Below, piece by piece: positions 39,212-48,040 of a DNA stretch of 64,000 bases. The notes beneath the pieces are model-generated. The model was given only the letters and a program-made list of their open reading frames with translations. It was not told the DNA's origin and did not search any database. The translations under genes and the position numbers were made by a program. Numbering within the stretch: position 1 is the first letter of the stretch; each line of letters starts with the position of its first letter. Source of the stretch: Undibacterium sp. 5I1 (lineage in GTDB: Bacteria; Pseudomonadota; Gammaproteobacteria; Burkholderiales; Burkholderiaceae_D); assembly GCF_034314085.1 (NCBI RefSeq), contig NZ_JAVIWI010000002.1:107030-171029 (forward strand). Reading direction: 5' to 3'.

Positions 39212-40228
39212 ATGAATTTTCAAGCTGCAGCAATCGACGTTGGCTTTGGACAAACGAAGTGGGCAGTGCGCTTAGATGAAGAAATCATTACCGGTTCCTT
39301 CCCTTCGCTGGCTCCAATATCCAACAACAATACAGTAACAACTAACCTTGCCAACTTTGTACAGCGCAATACGATTAAAGTAACCGTGGACGGTGATACA
39401 TTTGAAATTGGCCCCGATGTCCGCCTAGCAATGGGAAGTTCGAATAGCGGCCGAGCATTATCAGAAGACTTTCCCAAAACGAAAAATTATAAAGCTCTCT
39501 TACTTGGCGCTTTGTTTTACGCAGGTATTGATCGCGTGGACATATTGACGCTGGGACTTCCGGTTCACACCATGGGACTGTATGCCAATCATCTCAAAGA
39601 CATCTTGGGCAAGGAAGTCGAAGTCAATGGCCGGCCTATATCAATTGGAAGAGTTGTTGTCATTCCTCAACCTGTCGGATCGCTGGCCATGTTTGGATCG
39701 ATCAACGGAAGTGCCATCAATGATGGTCACACAAGGCTAGTCATTGATCCGGGCTATGTCACGACAGATTGGGTAGTTTCCTCCGGTTACAATATGATAG
39801 ACGCACGGAGTGGCGGACGGGTGGGCGGTGTGTCACATGTCTTAAAGCAAATAGCAGAATTGATTAGTGACAAATATCAGGGTGGAAAACTGGATCGAAT
39901 TGAGCGGATTGACGAAGCATTTGTCACAAGAAAATCATTCAACTATTTTAAGCATGTGATAAGCCAGACGGAACTGGGCGAGTACCTATCCCGATCAACA
40001 CAAATTATTGAAGAAACGGTTAAAGAAATAAAAACCCGGGTCGGCGACGTGGAGGATCTACAAAGTATTTTGATTACCGGTGGCGGAGCTAAGTTTTACG
40101 AACCCATCGTCCGATCAACGTTTCCCATGAATGATATTCAGGTATTAGACAATCCCGCGTTTACCAATGCTATCGGCTTTTTACTGGTGGGAGAGAGTAT
40201 GAAACGAAGAGCGGAAAAAAATGGCTAA
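39212..40228 (+). CDS. parM: ParM/StbA-like actin-fold partition ATPase
   Basis: 338 aa. The actin-fold signatures are visible: phosphate 1 loop AAIDVGFGQTKWA near residue 6, phosphate 2 loop LVIDPGYVTTDWV near 176, and adenosine motif ILITGGGAKFY near 290. Such proteins polymerise into filaments that push plasmid copies apart. It is also similar in layout to the actin-like D protein of PRTRC cassettes, but none of the other PRTRC genes are here. AAAGGAAA precedes the ATG. The 11-bp iteron array upstream and the RHH-like gene overlapping the 3' end complete a type II partition locus. Confidence 0.85.
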   Translation: MNFQAAAIDVGFGQTKWAVRLDEEIITGSFPSLAPISNNNTVTTNLANFVQRNTIKVTVDGDTFEIGPDVRLAMGSSNSGRALSEDFPKTKNYKALLLGALFYAGIDRVDILTLGLPVHTMGLYANHLKDILGKEVEVNGRPISIGRVVVIPQPVGSLAMFGSINGSAINDGHTRLVIDPGYVTTDWVVSSGYNMIDARSGGRVGGVSHVLKQIAELISDKYQGGKLDRIERIDEAFVTRKSFNYFKHVISQTELGEYLSRSTQIIEETVKEIKTRVGDVEDLQSILITGGGAKFYEPIVRSTFPMNDIQVLDNPAFTNAIGFLLVGESMKRRAEKNG

Positions 40229-40568
40229 TTTGAGATTACAAATGACGGTACTTGAGGAGGAGCATCCATTGCTATTTGCTTATCTTCATTCTACCGAAAA
40301 CAAACACTTGAGAACAAGAATGCTAAAAACCGCTGCGGAGCAGTTTTTAACATCATTGAATTCTGAGGAAACTGTTACCGGCATTTTGGACAAGACCAAA
40401 GTGCACAGCCATTTGGAGACTAAAAGTATTCCAAATCATATGGAAAAATCACAATTAGTCCAACAAAAAGATACGAATAAAACTACAGATGTCTCCCCTC
40501 CCCGTCTTAAAATTGGTATCAACGCATCTGACAATTTAGATACCACTAGCATGGAAAAATGGGGTTAA
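40221..40568 (+). CDS. parR: ParR-like centromere-binding protein
   Basis: 115 aa, overlapping the ParM-like gene by 8 bases, hence translationally coupled. The first 50 residues (NLRLQMTVLEEEHPLLFAYLHSTENKHLRTRMLKTAAEQFL) fit a beta-strand plus two helices as in ribbon-helix-helix DNA-binding domains. The C-terminal half is polar and low in order, as in ParR tails that contact ParM. Assigned mainly from context. Confidence 0.7.
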   Translation: MANLRLQMTVLEEEHPLLFAYLHSTENKHLRTRMLKTAAEQFLTSLNSEETVTGILDKTKVHSHLETKSIPNHMEKSQLVQQKDTNKTTDVSPPRLKIGINASDNLDTTSMEKWG

Positions 40569-40735
40569 TGCCCGATGATGAAAAATGAACTTCAAAGCAT
40601 CTGTATTTTAATTGGCGGTGTAGTTTGCGGTATCGGAATTACTACACATTAGCATTTTTGATCAATTCCTATTTTTTTACTTTTTTGATCGTTGGTTTAT
40701 TTCCCTATATTTATCTGCTTGAAAAATCCAGGACG

Positions 40736-40767
40736 AAAAAAACCCTCTTGATTAAAAGAGGGTTTTT
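40736..40767 (+). terminator. Intrinsic terminator after the ParM/ParR operon
   Basis: AAAACCCTCTT and AAGAGGGTTTT form the stem and TTT follows. Lies 168 bases past the parR-like stop. Confidence 0.8.
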
Positions 40768-40778
40768 AGATGGGTAGT

Positions 40779-40904
40779 TTAATTATTACGATTTTTTTCA
40801 AGCAGCATTTCTTCTATCAATTCGAATGGATTATCACTGTTTCTTTGAATACCACGAGATACCAAACGATCAATAAAGTTACCTAACTGCTGAGTTGCTT
40901 CCAA
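40779..40904 (-). pseudogene. Short ORF remnant
   Basis: Minus-strand code reads LEATQQLGNFIDRLVSRGIQRNSDNPFELIEEMLLEKNRNN with protein-like composition, but a stop sits directly before its first codon (TTG) and no ATG or RBS exists. Likely the tail of a lost gene. Confidence 0.3.
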
Positions 40905-41393
40905 CTATACATATGCCCAGTCAGCACATTCTTTTTTGGCAAACGAATTTCAACTTTGAATCCCATTTCCATAAAGTACCTGCCCACTATGTATGTACGC
41001 TGAATATCTTCTTTTTACTACTTTCCCTAATAGCCATCAAATCCGAACTGTCCCATATTCACTCCGTCCTCACAGCATCTGGTTTGTACAAGGTAATTGC
41101 GCCGGAGAAATCAATGGCAACCGATCTACTCAGTAAAATGAGTCAACACGATCCAATCGAGAAGTGGTCTAGTATTTGTTGCTGTATGCGATAGTTGTAG
41201 CTCAAGTTCTTTGCTCTTTAATACAAAAAACCGTAGAAATTTTCAGCATAATTTTCATTGTAAGATCTGCAAGAAGAGACGGTTCGTGCCCGCTTAAATA
41301 AACAAAATTAAGTTCAAAATTCAAACACCAAATTTGCAGCTTTAGTGTGGTGACATCATGGAAAAGGGCCTAGGCAAGATCAGATCGAGTATT
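40905..41393. other. Noncoding region with a boxA-like motif
   Basis: No credible gene. TTGCTCTTTAA near 41213 resembles the boxA antitermination element; about 180 bases later there is a strong terminator. The interval could specify a small RNA, but no promoter or known fold was recognised. Confidence 0.3.
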
Positions 41394-41423
41394 AAAAAAG
41401 CACGTGTTAAACGTGCTTTTTTT
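41394..41423 (+). terminator. Intrinsic terminator
   Basis: AAAAAAGCACGT, a 5-base loop, then ACGTGCTTTTTTT. It isolates the following lipoprotein gene from upstream transcription. Confidence 0.8.
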
Positions 41424-41543
41424 CTGTTTGAGTGGATTTGACAAATATTTTTCTTGGATAGGATGAAGTCGTGATCGTTACAAAATAGCGACCAATACAA
41501 CGACTAGACGATACGAAGAATATTTTTTAATAAGGACACTGAT

Positions 41544-42641
41544 ATGAAAACCTCAAAAATTACGGTAATAAAGATGGCGAAACTGAGTTCCATGGCGGTA
41601 GCTCTGATATTAACTGCATGTGGAGGGGGTGAAGGCAGTTTATCTACAACGACAACTACACCACCTTTGGCAACAACATGCGCAAATGGTGGTACTAATT
41701 TCCCAACTTGTACTGCACCGACAACTGCGGCTCAGTTGCAGTTAACCGTATCTGCACCACCGTTAGCAGCAGGCTCGCAAGAATTAGCTGCGTTTAATTA
41801 TTTAAATCAATTTAGACATTCGTTGGGCTTGGGATTGTTAGCGTATTCTGCACCATTGACACTGGCTAGTAAAAATCATGCGAATTATTTAGTACTAAAT
41901 CAGACCTTTACGCATACAGAAGATCCAAGTAAACCTGGATTTACGGGCGTGACTGATACTGACAGGGCGAACTTTGCTGGCTATGCGACCAATTATTTTG
42001 TGAGTGCAGGTGGTTCAGTTGCAAACACGATGCCGGGTGCAATACAAGCATTGATCAATACAGTCTACCACCGTGGTACGTTGATTCGCCAGAGCTGGAC
42101 GGATCAAGGAATGACTGGATATTGTTACGGAGTGTGCGATGGTTCAAATTCAGCACTTTATTTAAATGTTGCACAGAAAACGGTGAATGGCCAGACTAAC
42201 GCTTCGGATTTTGTGATGATGTACCCAATGGATAAGCAAAGTAACGTCAATTTAACAACGGCGGGCGATAACATCAATCCATTCCCTGATATCACTGGCG
42301 GTGTTGTTTATGGCAAAGTTGGATATCCTGTTTCCTTTGCTGTTGAAGCGAATCAAATGTTAGTACTAAAGGATTTTACGATGACTGAGGCGGGAACCTC
42401 AGCGCCGCTGAATGCGTATGTTTATACAGCATCTAATGATCCGAATAACCTCATTCCTAGCAACGAAGCATGGCTGACTGCCAAATCTCAGTTGAAGCCG
42501 TCCACGACATACAACATGGCGCTTCATGGATCGATTAACGGCAATGAGTTTGGATGTGCAAACGATAAAATTATCTTTGGCAAAGCACTCGGATGTTTCT
42601 GGAGTTTTACGACAGCACCAGGATTAATCCCCAGTTTTTAA
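41544..42641 (+). CDS. CAP-domain (SCP/PR1-like) lipoprotein
   Basis: 365 aa. The signal sequence ends with lipobox LTAC followed by GGGE, so the protein is a lipoprotein with a Thr-rich linker. A CAP domain starts at about residue 80: AAFNYLNQFRHSLGLGLLAYSAPLTLASKNHANYL, with HTEDPSKPGFTGVT and a later YHRGTLI segment. Bacterial CAP proteins are extracytoplasmic; their activity is mostly unknown. A C-terminal beta domain (about 240-360) ends in CFWSFTTAP, resembling Ig-like segments. It has its own RBS (TAAGGAC) and terminators on both sides, so it is monocistronic. Confidence 0.85.
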   Translation: MKTSKITVIKMAKLSSMAVALILTACGGGEGSLSTTTTTPPLATTCANGGTNFPTCTAPTTAAQLQLTVSAPPLAAGSQELAAFNYLNQFRHSLGLGLLAYSAPLTLASKNHANYLVLNQTFTHTEDPSKPGFTGVTDTDRANFAGYATNYFVSAGGSVANTMPGAIQALINTVYHRGTLIRQSWTDQGMTGYCYGVCDGSNSALYLNVAQKTVNGQTNASDFVMMYPMDKQSNVNLTTAGDNINPFPDITGGVVYGKVGYPVSFAVEANQMLVLKDFTMTEAGTSAPLNAYVYTASNDPNNLIPSNEAWLTAKSQLKPSTTYNMALHGSINGNEFGCANDKIIFGKALGCFWSFTTAPGLIPSF

Positions 42642-42663
42642 CTAGATCCAACGAATAAAAAGT

Positions 42664-42689
42664 CGAGCATTTGCTCGGTTTTTTATTTT
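42664..42689 (+). terminator. Intrinsic terminator of the CAP lipoprotein gene
   Basis: CGAGCA TT TGCTCG followed by GTTTTTTATTTT, about 20 bases after the stop. Confidence 0.8.
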
Positions 42690-42771
42690 GCGAAAGAGAG
42701 ATACCAACTACACATATTGATCCTAGAAAAGTGAAATTGTGCTTAGGGAGCTAGGTCTTCATTTACTGCAT

Positions 42772-42797
42772 AACTTTTCCAACGCGTTGGAAAAGTT
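42772..42797. promoter_or_regulatory. Perfect 26-bp palindrome, core CCAACGCGTTGG
   Basis: Same 24-bp sequence as at 36338-36361 extended by one pair on each side. It lies about 270 bases beyond the 3' end of the atypical recombinase gene; the surrounding 42690-43068 stretch holds nothing else that I can identify. Confidence 0.75.
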
Positions 42798-43068
42798 CAA
42801 AAAGCGCTCAAGAAGTGTTTTGGTATCAAAAGTATGCTTCTATATGATCTACTACTCGGTATGTATTGAAATACTGTTTTCACGAACGAACAGTCATAAC
42901 GTGCTGTGACGAGTCGTTCGGATTTTGAGGTGGCGGGCTCTTCGCGGGGTGATTCCCGCACAATAAGCAGAAATAATCTTTTAGCTTTGTTCATGCAGAA
43001 GTAAAGAGAGGACGTTCATACAAAAATTGTCTGTCCACCTTTGAGATGATTTCTTTGGAGAGACAGTC

Positions 43069-44118
43069 TCAGGTAATCAATCTTTTTTTATTCAATAATT
43101 TGTTAGTGATCAGATATTTTTCTGTTGATTTACGTTTTCGTAATCCAAGTAATTCACCAGTTAGCTCGATAGACCCGTCAGGAGACTCTAGTTCTCTTAC
43201 TGCAAACGAATTTCTGAGTGTACGCGGGCCTTTACGTTTTACTTCGATCCCAGCCTTTTTGTAAGTCGCTTTTGTCAAAAGATAGATTGTCGATTTATCT
43301 AATTTTTTTCCATCGAGGTTGGCAGGAAATAAAAGTTTCCCTGGTATTTTCTTTGCATTGCGTTCCTCAACCCATGCCATCACATCTGCAACAGCGAACG
43401 GCCTTAGTTGTGTTTGGTGATTCCGACTTGTACCGTTCACTGACCAAGGTGTTATTTCAACTGGAATAGAGCCGGTAGAGTCTCTAGCACCTACTCGATC
43501 AGTGTTGAGCCCAACCAACTCCGATACCTTTAATCCCGCTCCCAGTAACATGGCCAGTATCGCCCTATCTCGCCGACGTTTCCATTCCGGCCCATCGTCA
43601 ACGGTCAGGTCGTAAGGTGCGACTTCCGGTAAGTGTTCCATATACAAATGCTGTTGGTCATCTGTGAGTATCACTTTAGGTAGGTCCCGCCCCTGTGCTT
43701 TGGTTTGGTAAATATCAAAGGCTGCATGCTTAGCTGGATTGGGAGTGATGCCGACATGTGCAAATACTCGTTCTAATAAGCGTAAATATCGCACACGTAT
43801 TGAACTATTAAAGGCTTTGCGCGACGTATTCTTACCTGGCTTCGGTATCTCTAAAAAATCTTTAATGTGGTCATGGTTCACACTGTGCAAGATAACGCCC
43901 TGCGAATCAATGAAATCCATAAATCGGTGGAACATGTGAATGTAAATTTCAGCAGAACTATCCAATATTGGACGGAGTTTTTTATTTTCATTCTCGTTTG
44001 TTTTAGCGATTTGTCGACGCCCCAACAGCAAGTAATCTTCCGTTTTCACAAAAGCGGAAAAAGCTTCTCTCGGACTGTGTTTCCAGCCATTTTCATCATC
44101 AAATAAAGATTTATTCAT
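43069..44118 (-). CDS. Tyrosine recombinase homologue with altered catalytic residues
   Basis: About 349 aa. Residues near 70-150 form a SAM-like N-terminal domain and the rest a phage-integrase fold. The equivalent of catalytic Arg I reads GAGLKVSELVGL (Lys instead of Arg), box II reads GPRTLRNSFAV (the usual His is Arg; the second Arg is kept), and the third His position reads LGLRKRKSTEKYL (Arg instead of His) while the Tyr remains. It may be a non-cleaving DNA-binding derivative or a divergent enzyme. ATG at 44118 is preferred to the TTG three codons earlier. It ends a three-gene minus-strand run with the AAA protein. Confidence 0.75.
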   Translation of the reverse strand: MNKSLFDDENGWKHSPREAFSAFVKTEDYLLLGRRQIAKTNENENKKLRPILDSSAEIYIHMFHRFMDFIDSQGVILHSVNHDHIKDFLEIPKPGKNTSRKAFNSSIRVRYLRLLERVFAHVGITPNPAKHAAFDIYQTKAQGRDLPKVILTDDQQHLYMEHLPEVAPYDLTVDDGPEWKRRRDRAILAMLLGAGLKVSELVGLNTDRVGARDSTGSIPVEITPWSVNGTSRNHQTQLRPFAVADVMAWVEERNAKKIPGKLLFPANLDGKKLDKSTIYLLTKATYKKAGIEVKRKGPRTLRNSFAVRELESPDGSIELTGELLGLRKRKSTEKYLITNKLLNKKRLIT

Positions 44119-44127
44119 TTTATTCAA

Positions 44128-44310
44128 TTAACGGTCATATTTAAAATTAAAAGTAAATAAAAACAACATCTTGGCTACAAGTCCAAAGAAGCTCGGCTGC
44201 ACACCTTCGAAAATTAAGTGAAATAACCATTGCGGCATTGCAATTCCATAATAGTATGCCAATTCCGTGACCGTTAATTGAATTATAAAATGTATTGGAT
44301 TCCAGGACAT
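44128..44310 (-). CDS. 60-aa hydrophobic protein
   Basis: A short frame fits tightly between the AAA gene (12 bases) and the recombinase gene (9 bases). It is rich in aromatic residues, with one possible membrane segment near its C-terminus (FFGLVAKMLFLFTFNF). The spacing is the main support. No family recognised. Confidence 0.4.
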   Translation of the reverse strand: MSWNPIHFIIQLTVTELAYYYGIAMPQWLFHLIFEGVQPSFFGLVAKMLFLFTFNFKYDR

Positions 44311-44322
44311 GGTCAGTACCCG

Positions 44323-44787
44323 TCAGTTGTTATAAAAAATCGAGAGCATTGGTCTTTTTTTTAAACCCAATAATTTATTGGAACTTACGACATCCGAAGC
44401 TATCTTTACATTTAGTACGATTGACGTACCTACATTCAATAACAACCAAGGCATAAATCCTGCCAACACCGCTGGTGTTCCCCGACCAAGATCATCGATA
44501 AGCCAAATGGTCGGACTCTTTGCGTTGACGAGATGATAAATCTGACCTAGGGGAAGAAATTTTGCATGAGTACCATCGGCAGATGGAAATCCTAAACCTT
44601 TAGCATCAGTGAGATCAGAAACTGCAGGGATACTGATAATCACATTGTGATTAAGAGCGCTACCAACAAGCTTCACAACAAATGTTTTTCCTATGCCTAG
44701 TCCACCAACAACTAAACTAGACCGCTTGTGCAAAACAGCACGACGAAGGGAAATTCTCTCGTCAGAAGGATTCATTTTAGATTCCAT
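44323..44787 (-). CDS. AAA ATPase domain protein (short, MoxR-like)
   Basis: 154 aa. Walker A is GGLGIGKT near residue 28 and Walker B is TIWLIDDLGR near residue 93, with a helix (AVLAGFMPWLLL) after it, as in MoxR-type AAA domains. The C-terminal lid subdomain with sensor 2 is missing: the frame ends soon after SNKLLGLKKRP, so the gene may be truncated or encode a minimal ATPase. It leads a minus-strand run ending with the atypical recombinase, and diverges from the origin region. Confidence 0.65.
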   Translation of the reverse strand: MESKMNPSDERISLRRAVLHKRSSLVVGGLGIGKTFVVKLVGSALNHNVIISIPAVSDLTDAKGLGFPSADGTHAKFLPLGQIYHLVNAKSPTIWLIDDLGRGTPAVLAGFMPWLLLNVGTSIVLNVKIASDVVSSNKLLGLKKRPMLSIFYNN

Positions 44788-45060
44788 GGAAAAAAAGGAA
44801 TCTAAATCCTTTAGGATTAGATCCCGGGGGTGAATAAAATTTCAGTTGAGACCTGAATTGAGCCTTTGCGGCTAACAAACGATGTCAGTTTCCTGACTTA
44901 GATAATGTATTTTCACATCCTTCCGATCCAATATTCTCTATATGCACCGTATTTTTAGAGTTCTTTCCAATATTTGAGGTGAGTAAAAAGCATAGGGCTT
45001 CGTAAAATTGATGGTTGATGAGTGCATTATTGAATATGAATTAGGTATTTATCGCCCTCA

Positions 45061-46592
45061 CCCTATTTAAAATTCTCACCTCAAAAAATATTTCCCTTCT
45101 TTTTCCTAATTGCCTATGTAATTTTCTCCCCTTACTTAGATTTTATGATTCTATCGACAAGTTTTTTCAATAAGGTATGGATTTTTCTCACCATTCGTAA
45201 ACGGCGGATCAACTTAGAAAGTCAGGTCGGATTGGAAGAAATTATTTTGAGATTTAGGAGCACTTCTTAAAGTAATTTATTAAGATGCTATGGATTTCTC
45301 TCACCTCACTAAATTTTCAACATGTTTTTTCAGATATACCTATGGAATTTTCTCACCTCAAAATTAACTGGAACAATAACTCTCTGTTAAATGTTAATGA
45401 GAAAGGAATACCGATTTAATCGCGATTGGCATATCACTATTTTTTTTTATTATATTTCTATAAGCCTATGGTTTTTTCTCACCTTAAATGAATGGACTTA
45501 AAGTAAATTCTTAAACACCTATTGAATTTCCTCACCTTAAATGGTTTTTGTACATTATTTATAATTTACCTATTGAATTTCCTCACCTCAAAATCAGGTT
45601 AAAAATTAAATGTCCCTTTTGATCATTAAACAGTAGGATTTCTATGTTATCCACAGGCCCTATTGAAATTTCTCACCTTTACTTTTACCCCTATGCTATC
45701 AACAACCCTTAGCTATTGTTTTTGCTCACCGTAACTATGCTATTCACAACCCTCCCCTATGTAATTTTCTCCTCGATCTATTTAAATTACTCACCAATGT
45801 CTCTTAAGAATCAATGCCAGCTTAGGTTTAGCGTGCTTAGATGTTTGTTAACGTTTTTAAATGTTTACTAAATTATTGTAAACAACCAGCAAGTTCGGAT
45901 AAAAGCTCATAGAAACTGTACTGTTCATCACTAGTTCAAAAACCACCGTTTTTATCTATCTAATTTCGTGAGTAACAATACAAAATGCCTGTCGCACAAG
46001 GTCATTAAAAAGCTTAGGGAGTGCAAACAAGATCATTGAGATAAACAAAGACAATACTGTCGGAAATTTCCTAGGCTATTTAAATCTCTCACCTTAAATA
46101 ACATTCAGGTATCACGTGACGCTTAAAAGATTAAAACTTAAAAATTATCTTACGAAAGGTTTTGCTATTCGGGGGTGATGGCCATGACTTCAAAACTCCT
46201 CTAGATGTGCATAGACAGAGCTTCTAAGCACTTTTATGCCTTGTCTTGATACATCAACCGTCCAAGTATTTAATAGCCCTAGCCATCCTCTGGTCAATTC
46301 TGATCCACTAGAACCGAAAGCAAATAGCGAATAACTGGGAAAAGAATTCCACACCAGGTAAATCTTGCTGGTTCAGTCAAGGACGAAAGATTTTTTCAAA
46401 GAAATCAAAACTCAATTTCTAAATATGGATGGCACAAGAAAATATATAAGGGCTTTTTCTGACAATGTCGTCACAAAAACCCTATTTAAATCTCTCACCA
46501 CAACCAAGATTTTGCTATAAGAAAGTCATAGGTATACATTGCATGAAATTTTTAAAGGTGCGAAAATTGACAAAACCACTCACCTCAAAAAA
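45061..46592 (+). other. Replication origin (oriV) with iterons and a DnaA box
   Basis: A very AT-rich region before rep holds at least twelve copies of an iteron close to CTATKNAATTTCTCACCTYAAA. Clear copies begin at 45062, 45113, 45175, 45288, 45339, 45465, 45518, 45569, 45658, 45756 (partial), 46075 and 46480. A perfect DnaA box TTATCCACA lies at 45647-45655. A half-iteron (ACTCACCTCAAAAAA) overlaps the rep start, suggesting that Rep represses its own gene. The copies are irregularly spaced (about 50-125 bp), unlike the tight arrays of many Rep_3 plasmids. Upstream bases 44788-45060 hold no gene and are also AT-rich. Confidence 0.85.
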
Positions 46593-46594
46593 AT

Positions 46595-47938
46595 ATGACG
46601 TCCAAACGTAAATTAACTGGCGACACACAAACGCTTGCGTTGTTTGAGAACCCTTTAGCTGAGATTTATAAAAAGCCAGTCCAAGTCTCGCAAATGTTTG
46701 TTCATAATGGTGTCATGACAGGGCAGCAGCTAAAAGCTTGGAACGGTTTATTGAAAAATGCGACTGAACAGAACGATATTCATATAAATTCAGGTGGTGA
46801 TTCGTCTAGATCACCCTTAAAGGTTTTTAATATTCCACGAGTCAAGCTTATGGAATTGATGGGCTATAACAATACGAACAGAAAGCCCTTCAAAGACGCG
46901 CTAAAGGAAATGCAAAGACTGACGGCCGAATGGGACGTGTTGAAAAAAGATGGCCAGAATTTGTGGGCATCTTGTGTTCTTTTGCCCTTTGTTGCTATTG
47001 ATAATGAATTTGTCAGTTATTCGTTTTATGAGCCAATACAGCCAATGTTGTTTAAGAGCACCCTATACTCCCATCTTAATTACGACATACAAAAAAAATT
47101 AAAATCCGACGCTGCGATCAAACTTTATGATTGGGTCAGCCGTTACAGAACAAATCCGAGTCAACTGACTAGCAAGGAAGATTGGGTTTTTTGGCGCATG
47201 GTCGTTCATGGCGAAGTTAAGGCAGATAGTTACTTGAATGAATACAAACTGTTTAAAAGAGATAAGTTACTCCCCGGGATTAAAGAAATTAATGAAATTT
47301 CTGACCTTCTAGTTGAATTATTGGAAGACAGAGAAGGTAGTAAGCGTGTCAAAAAACTGCAATTTAGAGTTAAGGAAAAACCTAAGTTTCCCGTTCAAAA
47401 TGCATTACCAGTTAGTGAAGGAGCAGCATTTGATCTTAAAGGTGAACTAACAAAATTAGGTATCAGTAATCATTACTTTAATAAGCTAAAAAATTCGTTT
47501 GATGAAAATATTATAGTTGCAAACATTGATTACCTAAAGGCTAGGCTCTCAGAGACTTCCAAGGACACTATTAAAAATAAAGGTGCTTATCTAATTGCAG
47601 CATGCGAATCGAACTATGCAGGTAATTTGAATAAAGCGGCAAGCGTCCCCCCTAAACAGAGCGCAGAATCAAACGTTAAGTCGATCTTAAGCCACATTAA
47701 CAAAAAACGTAACGATGATGCGCTACGGATGTTCGAGGAAATGAGTATCCAGGAACAAGACAGCTTGGTAGCTAAATATAATTCGCAAGATATTATTGAA
47801 GACGCACGGATCCCTATGGAGCAGAGCAAGAGGCTAAATCGCCACTTAATACCGTTCTACGCTTGGCTTGCATTGGATACGTGGGGCCAACCTACGCCAG
47901 AAGAAATAATTGAGTTCACATTGCAGCGCACGCTTTAA
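46595..47938 (+). CDS. rep: Plasmid replication initiator, Rep_3 (RepB) family
   Basis: 447 aa, longer than typical Rep_3 proteins of 250-350 aa. The first winged-helix domain shows the family pattern: VHNGVMTGQQLKAWNGLLKNA, then PRVKLMELMGYNNTNRKPFKDALKEMQRLTAEWDVL, then FYEPIQPMLFKSTLYSHLNYDIQKKLKSDAAIKLYDWVSRYR; WH2 follows to about residue 260. The last ~180 residues are an additional helical, charged region. Rep would bind the iterons upstream and open the origin. No SD sequence precedes the ATG and an iteron abuts it, which suggests low, autoregulated expression. The origin, rep and parAB lie together in one direction. Confidence 0.88.
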   Translation: MTSKRKLTGDTQTLALFENPLAEIYKKPVQVSQMFVHNGVMTGQQLKAWNGLLKNATEQNDIHINSGGDSSRSPLKVFNIPRVKLMELMGYNNTNRKPFKDALKEMQRLTAEWDVLKKDGQNLWASCVLLPFVAIDNEFVSYSFYEPIQPMLFKSTLYSHLNYDIQKKLKSDAAIKLYDWVSRYRTNPSQLTSKEDWVFWRMVVHGEVKADSYLNEYKLFKRDKLLPGIKEINEISDLLVELLEDREGSKRVKKLQFRVKEKPKFPVQNALPVSEGAAFDLKGELTKLGISNHYFNKLKNSFDENIIVANIDYLKARLSETSKDTIKNKGAYLIAACESNYAGNLNKAASVPPKQSAESNVKSILSHINKKRNDDALRMFEEMSIQEQDSLVAKYNSQDIIEDARIPMEQSKRLNRHLIPFYAWLALDTWGQPTPEEIIEFTLQRTL

Positions 47939-47940
47939 AT

Positions 47941-47966
47941 AAAAGTTTGAGCCGGCTCAAACTTTT
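47941..47966. promoter_or_regulatory. Candidate parS site 1: perfect 26-bp palindrome after rep
   Basis: Core TTGAGCCGGCTCAA at 47947-47960, extended by perfectly matched bases to AAAAG...CTTTT. It begins three bases after the rep stop. The T-run on its right arm means it could also act as a rep terminator. It is the best-conserved member of the palindrome set around parAB. Confidence 0.7.
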
Positions 47967-48040
47967 TCATTAAAATCATATTTCTATATTTATCAAATCG
48001 AAACTACTGACTTTGTTTGTCGAAATATTTATCTCACCTA

